This document shows positions 12,402 to 24,735 of a stretch of DNA of 64,000 nt, one piece after another (within the stretch, counting starts at the first letter, position 1; each line of letters opens with the position of its first letter). Below the pieces are notes generated by a model. It had not been told where the DNA came from and did not search any database. It worked only from the letters and a program-made list of their open reading frames with translations. The position numbers were made by a program, and so were the translations under genes. This DNA is from Ilex aquifolium (taxonomy: Eukaryota > Streptophyta > Magnoliopsida > Aquifoliales > Aquifoliaceae), in contig OX637403.1 of the NCBI GenBank assembly GCA_951799425.1, positions 23,836,811-23,900,810 on the forward strand. The letters run 5' to 3'.

Positions 12402-12721
12402 TTAGAAAAATCTCAACAATTTTGATGAATCTCCACGTACAACTTTCCTAGATGTGAAACCAATAAAAAAGGTTGCAAATAAGTCCTCTATTGTCAAGTT
12501 TTTAATAGCAGTCTGTTGTATGTCGAATTTTATTAAATTTGCATCTAATCTATTTCTAACTAATTATAGTCGAGTTCACATTTTATTGTACTCGACTATA
12601 GTGTTGTAAGTTAGTTTTGTGTATTATAATTTGGTTCATGCCTGGACTTGACGAGTGTGGCAAGTTCAAACACGAGTAATGTTAGATTTGTCGAACAACC
12701 ATCTAGATTTTGAGTCTAGTA

Positions 12722-13289
12722 TGATGATGCATAAAATATGTTTATGTACAATTAACAGTTGAGTGTATGATTTAAGATAATTAATGAAATAATCAATAAA
12801 GTAATTAATGAAGGAAACAAATATTAGACCAACACAAACAACACACACAGATATATAGTGGTTTGGTCAGGGTGACCTACTCCACTTTGAAGACGGCAAC
12901 GGTAGTCGGTGGTCTTTATTGATGAAGTAGTACACGAGTGAGAGAGAGAGAGAGAGAGAGAGCAAGTATATGCTCTTGGTAACTATGAGAGAGATAGCTT
13001 GTGTAGGAGTGTGTAGAGAGATACCCCTCTTATATAGAGAGGGCTTACAATTTATAGACACAGAGCCTTGGTTGAGGCGATAGCGTGAAGGGATAGGTGA
13101 CTAGTGGATAACTACAGTTAAGGATTGGTACTAGTCTTGATTTTGGAGAGTGACTATCTCAGTAATTACTTCTCACGTACGCTAATCTTCTTGGATTACT
13201 TAAACTTTGGACTTGATCGGATCCATGAGCTGGACTTGACCTGCGTTGTAGCCGATTTGGGCCTTACCCAATTAAATCTGGGCTCGTCA
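12722..13289 (-). mobile_element. solo LTR, same family as 6368-6948 (fossil)
   Basis: A 568-bp block starts TGATGATGCA, ends GGCTCGTCA and is flanked by the exact 5-bp repeat TAGTA (12717-12721 and 13290-13294). No internal region is present, so it is a solo LTR left by LTR-LTR recombination. Minus orientation is inferred from the conserved CTATAAATTGTAAGC TATA-box region and the GACCGAACCAC near the U5 end on that strand. It looks whole as an LTR. It contains an AG microsatellite at about 12940-12962. The inverted copy at 2480-3420 lacks it. Confidence 0.85.
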
Positions 13290-13504
13290 TAGTACGTGAA
13301 TTTTTTTAATAATTAGGGTGACAGTGAAATTCAAACATAAGATTTTCTGTTTTGATACCATGTTAAACAATAAAACAATGCTATGTGCACCAAAACTTGT
13401 ACCAACTCGCTTGCAACCGTTGGATTCGTGGGTCTCGTCACTGATCTAACAACTGCAGTTGATTTAGTTACACAAATTTAGTGCATTAAGAATTATCCTA
13501 AATA

Positions 13505-14850
13505 ATAATTTACTTCAAAACCTCCTGCTCTAATATTATATTAAACAACCATTTATTCAAAAAACTTAAATTGTTAGAGAATATATAACTTAAGTATTTA
13601 TATTTTTACACGCCTTTCATGTGCATACTAAATTTTGGGCCTAACACATGAAAATCTTTTTAATAATGATTTGGTACTCTATTGAATAACTCTCTACTCT
13701 AAAAATTTAAGTTGTTAGAGATGATGTAACTTAAATATTAATATCTCAACAAGATTGACCAAACAAAAATTAAAAAACAAGGAAGGATCAAATGACGAGA
13801 TATTATTATTATAGAAAAATTTTAAATATATAAAAATAAGACCAATAATATTAGAGCAAGAACAATGTTATATGAACCTTATTTGAGGACCTAATGATGT
13901 GACTTCAATGCAATTATTAGATTAGTTGTAAGTTCCGATGTTAGATGGAGTTCATAACCAATCCAATGGTTGTACATCATTAAATCTCTAAATAAAACCT
14001 CCAAATTAGATCCAAATAACATTTTTTACAATATTATTATAATAATATTATATCACGCCATTTAATTCTTCTTATTTTTGTCCATCAATTCTTCTTACTT
14101 TTGTCCATCTAACTTTACTCTTCCAACATTAACCATCTGATCTATGTAATATTAAACTTAAATCCAAGACTTTTATATCGGATTTTGGGTGGATAATTGT
14201 CACTCCTACCGAAAAAGAAAGGGAAAAGGAAACGAACTTTCCCAGTTGCTGCACTGGTGGAAAATTTGCACCTTCTTCTTATACATGTTAAACAACAATT
14301 TACTTCACGATCTCCTGTTCTGATATCATGTTAAACAATCATTTACTCAAAAACTGTAACTTAAATATTTATACTTTAACACGTTTTCTCATGTGCAGAC
14401 TAAATTTTGGGCCTAACACATGAAAAATCTTTTTAATAATAATTTAATACCCTATTGAACAACCCTCTACTCTAAAAATTTAAGTTGTTAGAGATAGTGT
14501 AACTTAAATATTAATATTTCAACAAGATTGACCAAAAAAAAAGTTTAAAAAAAAGGGATCAAATGACGAGATATTATTATTATAGAAAAATTATAATTTT
14601 TAAATATATAAAAATAAGATCAATTTTATTATTATAATAATATCACATCATTGAATTCTTATTTTTGTCCGTCTTACATTACTCTTCAGACATTAACCAT
14701 CTGACCTATGTAATATTAAACTTAAACCCACGACTTTTATATCGGATTTTTGGTGGATAATTGTCATTCCTAACGAAAAAGAAAGGGAAAAGGAGACGAA
14801 CTTTCCCAGTTGCCGCACTGGTGGAAAATTTGCACCTTCTTCTTCCATAT
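13505..14850 (+). repeat. tandem duplication upstream of the ankyrin gene
   Basis: Unit A (about 13505-14285) and unit B (about 14286-14850) share, in the same order, TTTTGGGCCTAACACATGAA, CTCTACTCTAAAAATTTAAG, CAACAAGATTGACCAAA, GATCAAATGACGAGATATTA, CATTAACCATCTGA and GCACTGGTGGAAAATTTGCA. Unit A is longer mainly because of the MITE at 13854-14029. Unit B ends about 100 bp before the ankyrin start codon, so the duplicated part includes the likely promoter. Confidence 0.85.
13854..14029. mobile_element. MITE (176 bp) in unit A only
   Basis: The inverted ends are AATGTTATATGAACC on the left and AATGTTATTTGGATC on the reverse complement of the right. The flanks are AATATTA at 13847-13853 and 14030-14036. 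Unit B and the inverted copy at about 2755-2800 both run through this point without it, which gives two empty sites. The interior resembles the MITE at 1174-1356. Confidence 0.75.
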
Positions 14851-14951
14851 TTTTATCCCACCAATGATCAAACCCTCTCTCAAAACCTACCTTCCCACCA
14901 CCTACCACCCACCACCGTAGTTTTGTACACCCAAAGACCACAGCCTGAACC

Positions 14952-17900
14952 ATGGACCGCCGCCTTCACGAGGCAGTCCTTAAGGGCGACGTCTCCGCCT
15001 TCCAAAAACTCATCGCCGACGACGAAAATCTGATCAACCAAACAGTCCCCGGAAGATCAAACACCATCCTCCACTTAGCTGCTCGGTTCGGGCACAGAGA
15101 ATTGGCGTCGGAGATCGTGAAATTATGGCCGGAAATGGTGTCGGCTGAGAACGGAGAGTTGGAGACACCGTTGCATGAGGCATGCAGAGAAGGGCAAGTG
15201 ACGATAATGAACATGTTGCTGGAGACTGACCCTTGGGTTGCTTACAAAGTGAATTGTAGGGATGAGAGTGTGCTCTTTGTGGCTTGTGAGAGAGGGAGGC
15301 TCGAAGTGGTGAAGGAGCTTTTGAGGTTTCAATGGCTACTTACGATGGAAATGGATTTGGTCACTAGTTCACTCCATGTTGCAGCTACTGCAGGCCATAC
15401 AGGTAATCAAAATGTCTTCCGGTGTATCCTTCTGTTAATTGAATATTGAAATTTTTATGTTTTTAAGTGTTTTAGTATATTATGGCGTATTTCAATATGT
15501 TTCAAAAATATGACAGAATTATAAAAGCACTTCATATGTAATTATTGTCTTGTTTTGAAGAAGAAGAACAGTGTCTAACACATGTTAGACAAACGGATTC
15601 GGATTCCCTCCATTACTCATTCTCTTCAATTCCTCTCAATACAGTCTGGATGAGTAACATGTGACATTTTGAATTTTAATGGACAAAATTTTTTCCTTGT
15701 GAAAAAATTCCTTAATAATGGTTAACAATCCACCAACAACAAAATGAATGAGGAAATATCTTGTCCATTAAAATTCAAAATCTTACACATGTCACTCATC
15801 TAATACTGTATTGAGAAAAATTGAAGGGAAGGGGTAATGGAGGGGATCTAAATCCTAGACAAACCGGTATTTACAGCTGAATTTTTACACTTCAATCACA
15901 AGGTAATGGAATTTAGACCAATACCATATAAGTGGAACAGATTATTAACTAATAAAAATATATATGAGTATCATTCAATTCTGTAGATCAGAATTCTGTG
16001 TTGTGAGTTGAGGTGGGGGGTGGGGGCCGGGAGTATGGGAGGAGAGACAAAAATAAGGTCAGCCGACATAGGGCCAGTGGCACTAATGTTCAGGCAAAGT
16101 AAGCTTATCAGAGTGATTAAAGGGATCAAATCATGAGAATTTATTCCTCATGAATGTCCTAATCTTAATGTGGATGGTTTGTTTTTGACCGAACCAGAAA
16201 AGAAAGTAGTCGATGTATGCATAAACTGATCTGTATACCTCTAACCGTTAAAAAAAAAAAAAGAGTTGTCCACTCATGGGTACCGTAGAATCCAACATCA
16301 TAGTCGTATTACAATTTCTTTTGTGTAAAAAGTTTGCTAAATCAATAAGTGGAAAAAAAAAAAAAAAAGGAAAAAAGAGCAGTTTTTCCTTTGGGTTGTC
16401 CTTTGCATTGATTGGTCAATTAGTGTGTTGCTAATCTTAATTTTATAGTTAAAATTGTTTGGGTAGTGTAAAAAGAAGTAGCCACGCATCAATAATACCA
16501 CACTCAAAAAGTTAGTATCCCCTTTCAATGAATCAAAATGTGACTAGGACTCTAACATGTCATGCCTTTATCTTCTGTTTTCTTCTTGTGGTTCTCATTG
16601 CGTTACTATAGGAGGTCTATAGCTGTCAATATGGACCACTATGTCCCAAGGGCAACTCTACAGTAGTCAAGGTCGACGACTTACCAGTTGACTTCAATAA
16701 ACCACAAACGTATCAATTTGTAATGTGAATGTAATGTGATAAAGATATCCTACGGTACAAAAAAACAAATTTGTTTCCGTACCATCATTGACCTTCTGGG
16801 TTTGTTCTTCATCAAGGGCTTCTGGGTTCAAAGCATCGAACAGCACAGACGAGGAGCTGATGAGGAGGCTTCTTCCTTCGTCTTTCAGAAGAGAGAGAGA
16901 CACGATGTGAGACCGAGTGAATAAAAAGACCAAAAGCCCACTATTTATACTTCTATAATAAATAAAGCTCTTTTATTGTTAAGAGGAATCGAAGTGAAGG
17001 AGAACACACAAATTTTGATGGGTCGGACTTCTACCACGTTACCGTAGTTGATGGGTCGGACTTTTATTGTCTCCACTCATCTATCTTTATTCATTGATTT
17101 AATACTATTCCATGCATAATACTATAATTTTTTAGTTCAACCTATAAGTAATTTCTTCCGTTATTTAAACCCGTGATATTATACCTACTTTAATTCATAG
17201 GAATTAGGAAAACTCCTTGAAAATCGAAATGCAAGAGAATGACGTGGAACACCTTATTTTCCAGGCATATGATGTAACATCTAAAATTCCCCTTCTTTTC
17301 CCGGAAATAGTGAAGGAAATTATTGGGTAAGCTTTAAATTAACAAGATAATAACATTCTATCACGCTTCCATACTCTACACCGGGTCATCCTATCAATTC
17401 CGCTCAACTACTATAAGGTATTCTAGTCTGACCTTTAAGTCATCTTTTCTGTGACTCAGAACTCGTGACGTGATTTCTTCTTTGATTATCATTGCTAGGA
17501 ACCCATGACATATCTCTGTGTTAGAAATTGACTTAGAAGGGAAGGGTGTGGAATACCAATTATTTTGATGACACAACATGTTAACATCTTAATTCCTTGT
17601 TTGTGACAGAGATAGTGAAGGAAATAGTGAAGGCACGGCCAGATTTTGCATGGAAAAAGAACTCACATGGACACACACCATTGCACCTAGCATGCAGCAA
17701 AGGTCACCTGGAGATAACAAGGGAGCTTCTGAGGTTGGACACTGACCTCTCTTCCTTACAAGACGATGAAGGAAAGACACCCCTCCATTGCGCAGCCATT
17801 AAAGGGCGAGTCAACATCATTGACGAGATACTCTCTGTGAGCCTTGAATCTGCAGAGATGATAACGAAGAGTGGAGAAACTGTTCTTCATATGGCTGTGA

Positions 17901-19427
17901 AACACAATCAGTTTGATGCAGTGAAGTACCTAATGGAGACGCTTAACGTCACGAAGCTCATGAACGTGCCAGACAACGATGGCAATACTATCTTGCACAT
18001 TGCAACTTCTGGAAAACTCACGACTGTAAGATCTTTCTACCTTTCACAATTAAGAATAATGTTTTAACTTCAATTAAAATTGCTGGAATTTTTACTCGTA
18101 TTTGTCTATTAAATTGAATAATCTGTTATACAAAACTATGACATATCCTACTGATTAGCCCCCAGATGACATTTGGAGTGAATTAATGGTAGGCTTTTAG
18201 TTCCTAATATTGATTTAAGACAAGCTACACTAATGATCTGGTGTTTCTTAAAGAGGTGTTTGATATATTTGACATTAGTAGTAGTTATTTCTGAAGATTA
18301 GTCAATAATAACATCCCGACCCGATATGAAATCAATCTTTCCTAATTATGAGTCAAGTTTGAATTAATCAAATTTTGACACGAAAGTACTTAAGAGGCAT
18401 TGCTATCCCGAGTAAAAGCTTGTTGAAGTAAGTTATATTAGCAATTCTGCCAATCTCAAAGGAGATTCTAATATCTAATCTTTCTTGGATGATCTTTTTG
18501 CCTTGGGAACAGATGGTCACCTACCTAATCAAGCTCGGTGTTGATGTGAATGCCCTTAACCGCAAGGGATACACAGCCCTAGATGTAGTCGAATCCGATG
18601 CTAGCAACTCCGGTGCTCTTGCCATTGTACCAGCATTACAAGACGCTGGTGGAATGAGATGTGATCAATTGCCTCCTAGATCACTAGACATCCAACAGAT
18701 CAGCCAACCCAACTCTGGAAACATACCGGTCACAAGGCCGGTGAAGAATTCAGAATCTCCGGTCCATCACGGCCACCATCGCCGTCAGACTCACCGGAGA
18801 TCAAAGCAGATCGAGCTCCAAAACGAGGGCCTAAGAAATGCTCGAAACACCATAACAGTCGTGGCAGTTTTGATCGCAACAGTCACATTTGCTGCTGGGA
18901 TAAACCCTCCTGGTGGGTTTGATCAAGAGAATGGAAAGGCCATAAGGGCTAAGCAAACTGCTTTTAAAGTCTTCATGGTCTGCAACATAATGGCGCTGTT
19001 TTTATCCCTTGGAATTGTTAATGTTCTTGTCAGCATTATACCCTTCAAGAGAAAGTCCATGATGGAACTGTTGGTGGTGACTCATAAGGTCATGTGGGTG
19101 TCTACATTGTTCATGGCCTCGGCTTACATCGCGGCAACATGGACGATTATGCCAGAGACGAAGGGGACTAGGTGGGTGACGGTGGAGCTGGTGGTTGTAG
19201 GTGGAGGATGCACAGTGACTGTGTGTTTGGGTTTGGGGGTGTTGCTGGCAAAGCACTGGTGTAGGAAAAGGGAGTGGAGGAGGAGGAGAGAGAGAAAGAA
19301 TAAGGATGGAAGCCCTACCAGCAGTATCAGTAGGGTTGATGAGATGCGGACCATTAGAAAAGGCAGTGGTGATTGTAGTAGTAATTCAGATGTTGATAGC
19401 TCTGATCATGGTTATCATGTGTATTAG
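14952..19427 (+). CDS. ankyrin-repeat PGG-domain membrane protein
   Basis: There are three coding exons: 14952-15402, 17610-18025 and 18513-19427. All junctions are GT-AG and the phases agree, giving 593 aa. The N-terminal half has about nine ankyrin repeats (NTILHLAARFGH, ETPLHEACREGQ, HTPLHLACSKGH, KTPLHCAAIKGR, ETVLHMAVKHNQ, NTILHIAT). A basic linker precedes a PGG domain at about 401-520 with NPPGG and four predicted membrane spans, ending in a charged Ser-rich tail. The architecture fits the plant ITN1/ACD6-like group, whose members sit in membranes and act in stress, salt or defence signalling. The closest type I recall is At5g02620-like. The ATG at 14952 starts the conserved MDRRLHEAVLKGD. 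Intron 1 holds a MULE-type MITE and a SINE. The specific role of this member cannot be read from sequence. Confidence 0.93.
15595..15855. mobile_element. Mutator-like MITE (261 bp) in ankyrin intron 1
   Basis: Exact 9-bp repeats TAGACAAAC flank it at 15586-15594 and 15856-15864. About 85 bp at each end are inverted (left CCCTCCATTACTCATTCTC, right inverted CCCTCCATTACCCCTTCCC), and the inner arms pair as well (TTTTGAATTTTAATGGACAA). Long inverted ends with a 9-bp duplication are diagnostic of the MULE class. Confidence 0.8.
16100..16262 (+). mobile_element. SINE family A in ankyrin intron 1
   Basis: The copy carries TTCCTCATGAATGTCCTAAT, then GACCGAACCAGAAAAG, then AGTCGATGTATGCATAAAC and a terminal A-run. 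This is the same body as the full copy at 50574-50781. The tRNA-like head is incomplete or eroded. Confidence 0.6.
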
Positions 19428-19573
19428 ATGAATGGGGACTAGGGATGCAGATAGTATATTTTCACGACTCGAAACTTTAACGATCATACCACAATAGTGT
19501 AATTTTAAATTCCTTTCTCGTAATTTTGTTTTTAGTTTACATTCTATGTAACATTAGGCATTTTGCTTATATG

Positions 19574-20449
19574 AATAAATGTGTGGATGATGGTCATGAT
19601 TGTGATTTATGCATTTTATTCATTGTCGTTACTTGGTGAACTTTTAGCAGTCATGTTTGGTTTACAGGGAGAAAATTTTGAATGGGTTTAACACACTATC
19701 TTGATTTCTCTACTACTTACCTTGAACAGTTTTGGACAACGTCAAGGCAAGTTGCTAGAACAATCTGTGAGTGATCGAACAATTCGTTGCTGGTTTCCTC
19801 CTCGACCAGGAGAGGTGAAGCTTAATTTTGATGGGGTTATTTTTGGGAATGAAGGCTGTTCTGGTATTGGCGTTGTAGTCCGGGATGATGAAGGCAAGTT
19901 TCTGTTGGGAATTTGCAAGAAGATTGAAGGAATTCTATGAGGATTGTATTAAGGCTATGGCAGCATCAACTGCAATTACTCTGGCAGTGGAAGCAAAGTT
20001 TCAAAAGATTATTTTGGAAGGAGATTCTAAGGTTGTTATTGAAGCAGTGCGTTTACAACAAATGCGGTTGTCGAACTTTGGCCATTTTTGTGCATCATAT
20101 GTTGCTGTCCGAACAAAAGTTCAGTGGTTTTTTAGCATCTTGGGTTCATATGGATGGAAATTTGAGTGCCTATTGTCTCGCTAAGCATGCTGCCAATTGT
20201 TCAGAATTTTGTAGATGGAGGAAGAAATGTCTTACTTTCTTGTTAACTAGTGTCCTCCAAAATGATGTATCCTCTTTAAATTAATAAGATTATCTCATCG
20301 TTTCTTTTAAAAAAAAAAATAATAAATGTGTGGATGATGTTCATGATTGTGATTTACGCATTTTATTTAGTGGCGTTACTTGGTGAGCTTCTAGCGGTCA
20401 TGTTTGGATGGTTTTATAAGGAGAAATTTTTTAATGAGTTTAACACACT
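19574..20449 (+). mobile_element. 5'-truncated LINE (RNase H end) with very long target duplication
   Basis: The insert at 19698-20320 encodes, in two frames, the RNase H part of a plant L1-type LINE: LNFDGVIFGNEGCSGIGVVV (19810-19880) and then, after a frameshift near 19925, ILEGDSKVVIEAV. It ends in an A-run at 20310-20320. On either side stand homologous blocks of about 125 bp (19574-19697 and 20321-20449, both beginning AATAAATGTGTGGATGATG and ending TTTAACACACT). The second block starts directly after the A-run, as a target-site duplication should. The frame change and short length make it a dead copy. It lies in the 3' flank, perhaps the 3'UTR, of the ankyrin gene. Confidence 0.75.
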
Positions 20450-22252
20450 GTTTGATAGTGTCATATAATATCTATACGCAATAAGAAGTTTCTACAATGT
20501 TAATGATTTGTGGGGGCAAACAAGTCAACTTTTAAAAAAAAACTTATGACAAAGTGGTAAGTGTCGATCATTTATTAAAAATATTCAATATTTTATTGGT
20601 GATATGTACCACCTAATACTGTAATGCAGTGTATTAAACTCACACAATTTTTTTTTTATGGGTATTAGGTAAGGTCAAAATCTGTTAATTAGTCTACAAA
20701 TTTAAAATTTGACTAAAGAACTAAAAAATCATCCATCTCAATACCTATTATTGTCAAATCGAGGAAAACACAAATCTTTTCCCACGCGAAGGGAACATTA
20801 GTATTGATCTAATGCTAAACGACTTTTTTTCTCTCTCTCTGTGAAATCACAATAATGTCACTCAAATGTTCTATTATATCCTTCTTTGAATATCTAATTC
20901 TTACAATTTTGTACCATCGTTGAGGTTCGACTACTCAAACCTAAACGCCCCATCGTTGAATTCGACTCTTCAAAATGAGGAACACACTTAATAGATTCAC
21001 TAAGAAATGGGCACACAAATGTTGTGCAAATTCTGAAAAATTACCTATGATTCCTTTGTTTATTTTTCGAGGATGGATATATGTTTCTTTTAAAACTCAC
21101 GTACATATATGGGTTTAGGCTCGTTTTTAATTTCTAAACAATTGGAGCATTCTTTAATTCTTTTTTAAATGGTAAGGATTTTTATGCATCAATAAATTTA
21201 GTTTATTTGAATTTTAAATTTTATAAATAAAATAAAATTTATTGACATGAATTGATCTTTACGATTTAAAAGTAATTAAAACACCCTCCAATTATTTAGA
21301 AATTAGAGAGATATATAAGACCCACAGAACCGACATAATTCAACGATTGGGGTGTTGGTTTTACTCATTTTCTATTGCATTCCTTTATTTATCAAATGAA
21401 ATGTTGAAAGAGAGTGCAGCACATGCCAAAAGGGCGGCCATGAATATCTTTAAGCAGCGAATTTTGACTTTGAAAACTAGCTTATTGTGCTTGGCAACAC
21501 ACCATGGATTCCCTCTATGGTGTCAAATTTGTGTGTATCGTGTCATTTTCATATTTCGTTTTGTTATTTGAATTCGTATTATTTTGGTCTGTGTCGTATT
21601 TATTTATATAATTATATTAATAAAAAATTATTTAATTTTGAAATAACTTGTCATATACTATGTACAAAAATTTTAAAAACATGACAAAATTCTTTTAACC
21701 CTTTTGTGGTTAAGTTATTGTGCATATCACCCTTTTTTTGTTTTAAAATATGCACATAATTCCATATACTTTTGGACTAAAATTAACTATTAACATCGTG
21801 GACAGTAGTGAAAAAAAAAAGATATTTTTACCCTCAATGTCATCTCTTTGTCTCCTTTTTCTTCTTCACTTCAACCACTGAAACACCACTGTCATCTTCA
21901 CTTCCTGTACCAACCACGACCACCACCCATTTTGCAAATCCCATATGGTCCTCCCTATGCACAAACCAAACTGAAATCAAAATAAAAATTTGAACTTAAG
22001 ATTAATAACAAAATAAAAATAAAATATGGAAAAAAAAATTGTACTTAAATGAAAATCAAATAAAATCGAAATATGAAAAATAATTTCAAATTTAGATGCA
22101 ATTTGTGATATATAGAGAGAGAGAGATTAGATATAAAGATTAGACATATATCTATGAAAATTTTGGAATTTGAGTATATGCATAAACCGATTCAAACCAA
22201 GCCATATATTTTGAATAGACATAAACCTATTCAAAAAAATGTATTCCTTATA
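20450..22252. other. intergenic, AT-rich, no gene seen
   Basis: This stretch between the ankyrin gene and the RING gene has only short open frames without family resemblance (for example 21347-21571). No inverted-end element was resolved. Confidence 0.5.
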
Positions 22253-22448
22253 TTCAAAGCATACACATAAACCTATTCAAACCAAACCATGCCTATTCAA
22301 GCCAAGTTACACATTTCTCAAATTCACATCATTTACATCAATTTTATGTGTATGAAAATTTTTCAAAGCATACACATAAACCTATTCAAACCAAACCATG
22401 CCTATTCAAGCCAAGTTACACATTTCTCAAATTCACATCATTTACATA
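22253..22448. repeat. two-copy tandem repeat, 109-bp period
   Basis: The stretch starting TTCAAAGCATACACATAAAC at 22253 recurs at 22362. About 85 bp are identical (through TTCACATCATTTACAT). A weaker third unit (CATAAACCTATTCAAA) precedes it near 22220. The repeat lies downstream of the RING gene and is non-coding. Confidence 0.8.
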
Positions 22449-22667
22449 ATAATCTTACACATCCAACCAGTTCGGTGCACTTTGCAATTTGAAATAGCTT
22501 GAATGAGGCAAAATCGAATCGAACTCGAGTTACTTAGGATCGTTTAATAGCAACACATTATCTCTTCTCTAAGACTAACTTATGAAACTTATAAACTGCT
22601 GTAACACAGCATAGAACAAGAGTTTCTCAGAATTTATCAGCTTTCAATTTTGAAGTTTTCACCAAAT

Positions 22668-23909
22668 TCAAACATTTGATAGCTGCCTTTCTCTCTCTGA
22701 TTCTTCTGTTCTTCTCTCTCTACCAACAAACCATTGAACTGTTCTCCTAGCTATTGGCAACCAAAGCCTCCTTATTCTCTCATCCTTTCCATTGTTTCCC
22801 AACAACAAAGATTCGCTGATCCTGTTCCTAATACTGGATTCTGGGAATCTTGAAAGATTTGTAATTTCCGACATCGATCGCTTCTCAGCTGGATTCAGTG
22901 TTCTTGAAGCTGCATTCTTGTTTTCTACAATGTTGAATGTAGGAGAAAAGGTTGAACTTGAACTTGAAACTGAATAGCTTCTAGTAATTTTACCAACCTT
23001 AGACTCATGCAATCTTTTCTTTTCTATGTCATCCTTGATCTTCATAATATGTTCATTCGTCGAAAACCCGGGTGGAGAGAATCTTCTGCTTGAAATAGCA
23101 TTGATCATCTCAGAATTTAAAGACATTAAGTCTGAGGAATTGACATCACTCCATCGGCTCTTGTAAACGATGTCGGACACTATGATCTTGTGTTTGAACT
23201 TATGCAGGAGTTGTCGATTATCATCATTGGTGCCACCTTCTAAGATCAAAAGCTCATCTTTCTTTGCCTTACCCAATTTTCGAAAACTGCTTCCAATGTT
23301 GAACCTTGATGATCTATGATGATCTTGCTCTCTGCGAACGAAAAGTTCGAGATTTGGATCCTCTGCTGGATTAGAAGAGTTTGGAGGGTATCTCAAACTG
23401 TTAGTGTAAGTGAAATTTGTGAGGTCCCCAACATCAAACTTGTACCTGCAAAGAGGACAGGTAGAATGGCTTTCTAGCCACTCATCAATACAATTCATAT
23501 GGAATGCATGCCTGCACTTAGGCAATAACCGGAGGATTTCCGAATCCTCGAATTTTGATAAACAAACAACACATTCTAGACCTTCTTTAGAGCCCTTAAG
23601 GGCAGAAAATTTGAAAAAGGGGAGTGATTCAATCACTGTTTTATCAATCCCTGAAGATCTTGATCTCGATCTGAGAAGTCCATGGAGGTTTTCCTCATGA
23701 GTTAAGTGATCAACCAGACCTGGGCGGCAGAACTTGGCAAAAGCAAGTACAAAAAATGTTACTGAGAACATAATTGCGAGGACAACGGTAACAACTGCCA
23801 TGCTCGGGTGAAGAGGATTGAGACCATGTTGATGATTAGCCGGGTTTTGAGCTTTGACATGGGAGGACAGCAAGAAGAGAACTATGAAGAACAGTCCCGT
23901 TTGAATCAT
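22668..23909 (-). CDS. ATL42: ATL-type RING-H2 E3 ubiquitin ligase (ATL42-like)
   Basis: A single exon of 413 codons, the usual intronless state of ATL genes. Residues 1-20 form a signal peptide (GLFFIVLFLLSSHVKA). A membrane span lies at about 38-60. The GLD-like motif (ESLPFFKFSALKG) is at 94-106. The RING-H2 at 113-154 has Cys113, Cys116, Cys132, His134, His137, Cys140, Cys151 and Cys154, with Pro130 and Trp144 in the expected places. ATL proteins are membrane-anchored E3 ligases that pass ubiquitin from an E2 to substrates. The long C-terminal tail with KRSMSEI and RRTVQWFVGRERR matches my memory of ATL42, with ATL43 as the alternative. The substrate is unknown. The start codon is the first Met and is followed at once by the signal peptide. 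Confidence 0.93.
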   Translation of the reverse strand: MIQTGLFFIVLFLLSSHVKAQNPANHQHGLNPLHPSMAVVTVVLAIMFSVTFFVLAFAKFCRPGLVDHLTHEENLHGLLRSRSRSSGIDKTVIESLPFFKFSALKGSKEGLECVVCLSKFEDSEILRLLPKCRHAFHMNCIDEWLESHSTCPLCRYKFDVGDLTNFTYTNSLRYPPNSSNPAEDPNLELFVRREQDHHRSSRFNIGSSFRKLGKAKKDELLILEGGTNDDNRQLLHKFKHKIIVSDIVYKSRWSDVNSSDLMSLNSEMINAISSRRFSPPGFSTNEHIMKIKDDIEKKRLHESKVGKITRSYSVSSSSSTFSPTFNIVENKNAASRTLNPAEKRSMSEITNLSRFPESSIRNRISESLLLGNNGKDERIRRLWLPIARRTVQWFVGRERRTEESERERQLSNV

Positions 23910-24594
23910 TGAGCAAATGGGAACACAAACTGTTGTCTAGATTTCTCTATGATCACTGCTCCTTATGTGAACATTGCAGGCAGATATGTGATAGGTCTCT
24001 CTCTCTTGTCCAAAAGATTTGTTTACTCAGATTCTTTGCTTATAGCAATTTTTATATATAATCAAGTGGTTTCTTATTTGGTTGTCTCTGTCTGTCCTAA
24101 CTGGAGTACTAAGTTTATTGGCAATGGCATCTTTTGCGTTTTCTGATGCAGAAACTGCTCGAGACAAAGAGACAAAGAGACAAAGAGCCAAATAGGTTTC
24201 TCTCCCTGTGAGAACTCCGACATCAGGCTCTATGCCTCTGTTTATGACACAAAGTAACTTGGAGCTTGGTTTTTGAGTATACTCACTCAAAATTCATGCC
24301 TGAAAATGATTTCGCAGTATATAGTACCGAAGAGTTACTTTTTAGTTTAGTAGTACTACCTATTTATTTATTTTGGTCCAACTATAGTACCGAGAAATTA
24401 CTTTTCAATAACATACGTCTTTTTTCATTCAATTAGGATGTGACATGTGTAAAGTTTCTTTATTTTATGTATCATTTTACTTTATTATTTTCATGATCAA
24501 TGCAACGAATGAATCAGCCGAAGATCTATGACTATAAATCAGTTTTCGATATGGTATCAAAAAATTATTTAAGATTCCATAGTCTTATCCTTAG

Positions 24595-24735
24595 ACAGCG
24601 AGTTTTGGCGCAGCAGTAAGACTGTTCTATTATGAACTAAGCATTAAGAGTTCAAATCACGGACATCTCACTCTTTCCCAGACTCGCAGTGGCAGCAGTA
24701 TCATGTACTGATCTGCTCTTTTTTATCATAGTCTT
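24595..24735 (+). mobile_element. Au-like SINE fragment
   Basis: A tRNA-like head is seen: GCGCAGCAGTAAGACTGTT as A box and GAGTTCAAATCACGG as B box, about 35 bp apart. A short body and a T-rich end follow. It resembles the plant Au SINE head from memory. It lies upstream of the RING gene. Ends are not exact. Confidence 0.45.

Noticed and set aside
19124-19354. Minus-strand open frames under ankyrin exon 3
   Set aside because: They are shadows of the plus-strand PGG-domain exon, which has matching splice sites and a clear family.
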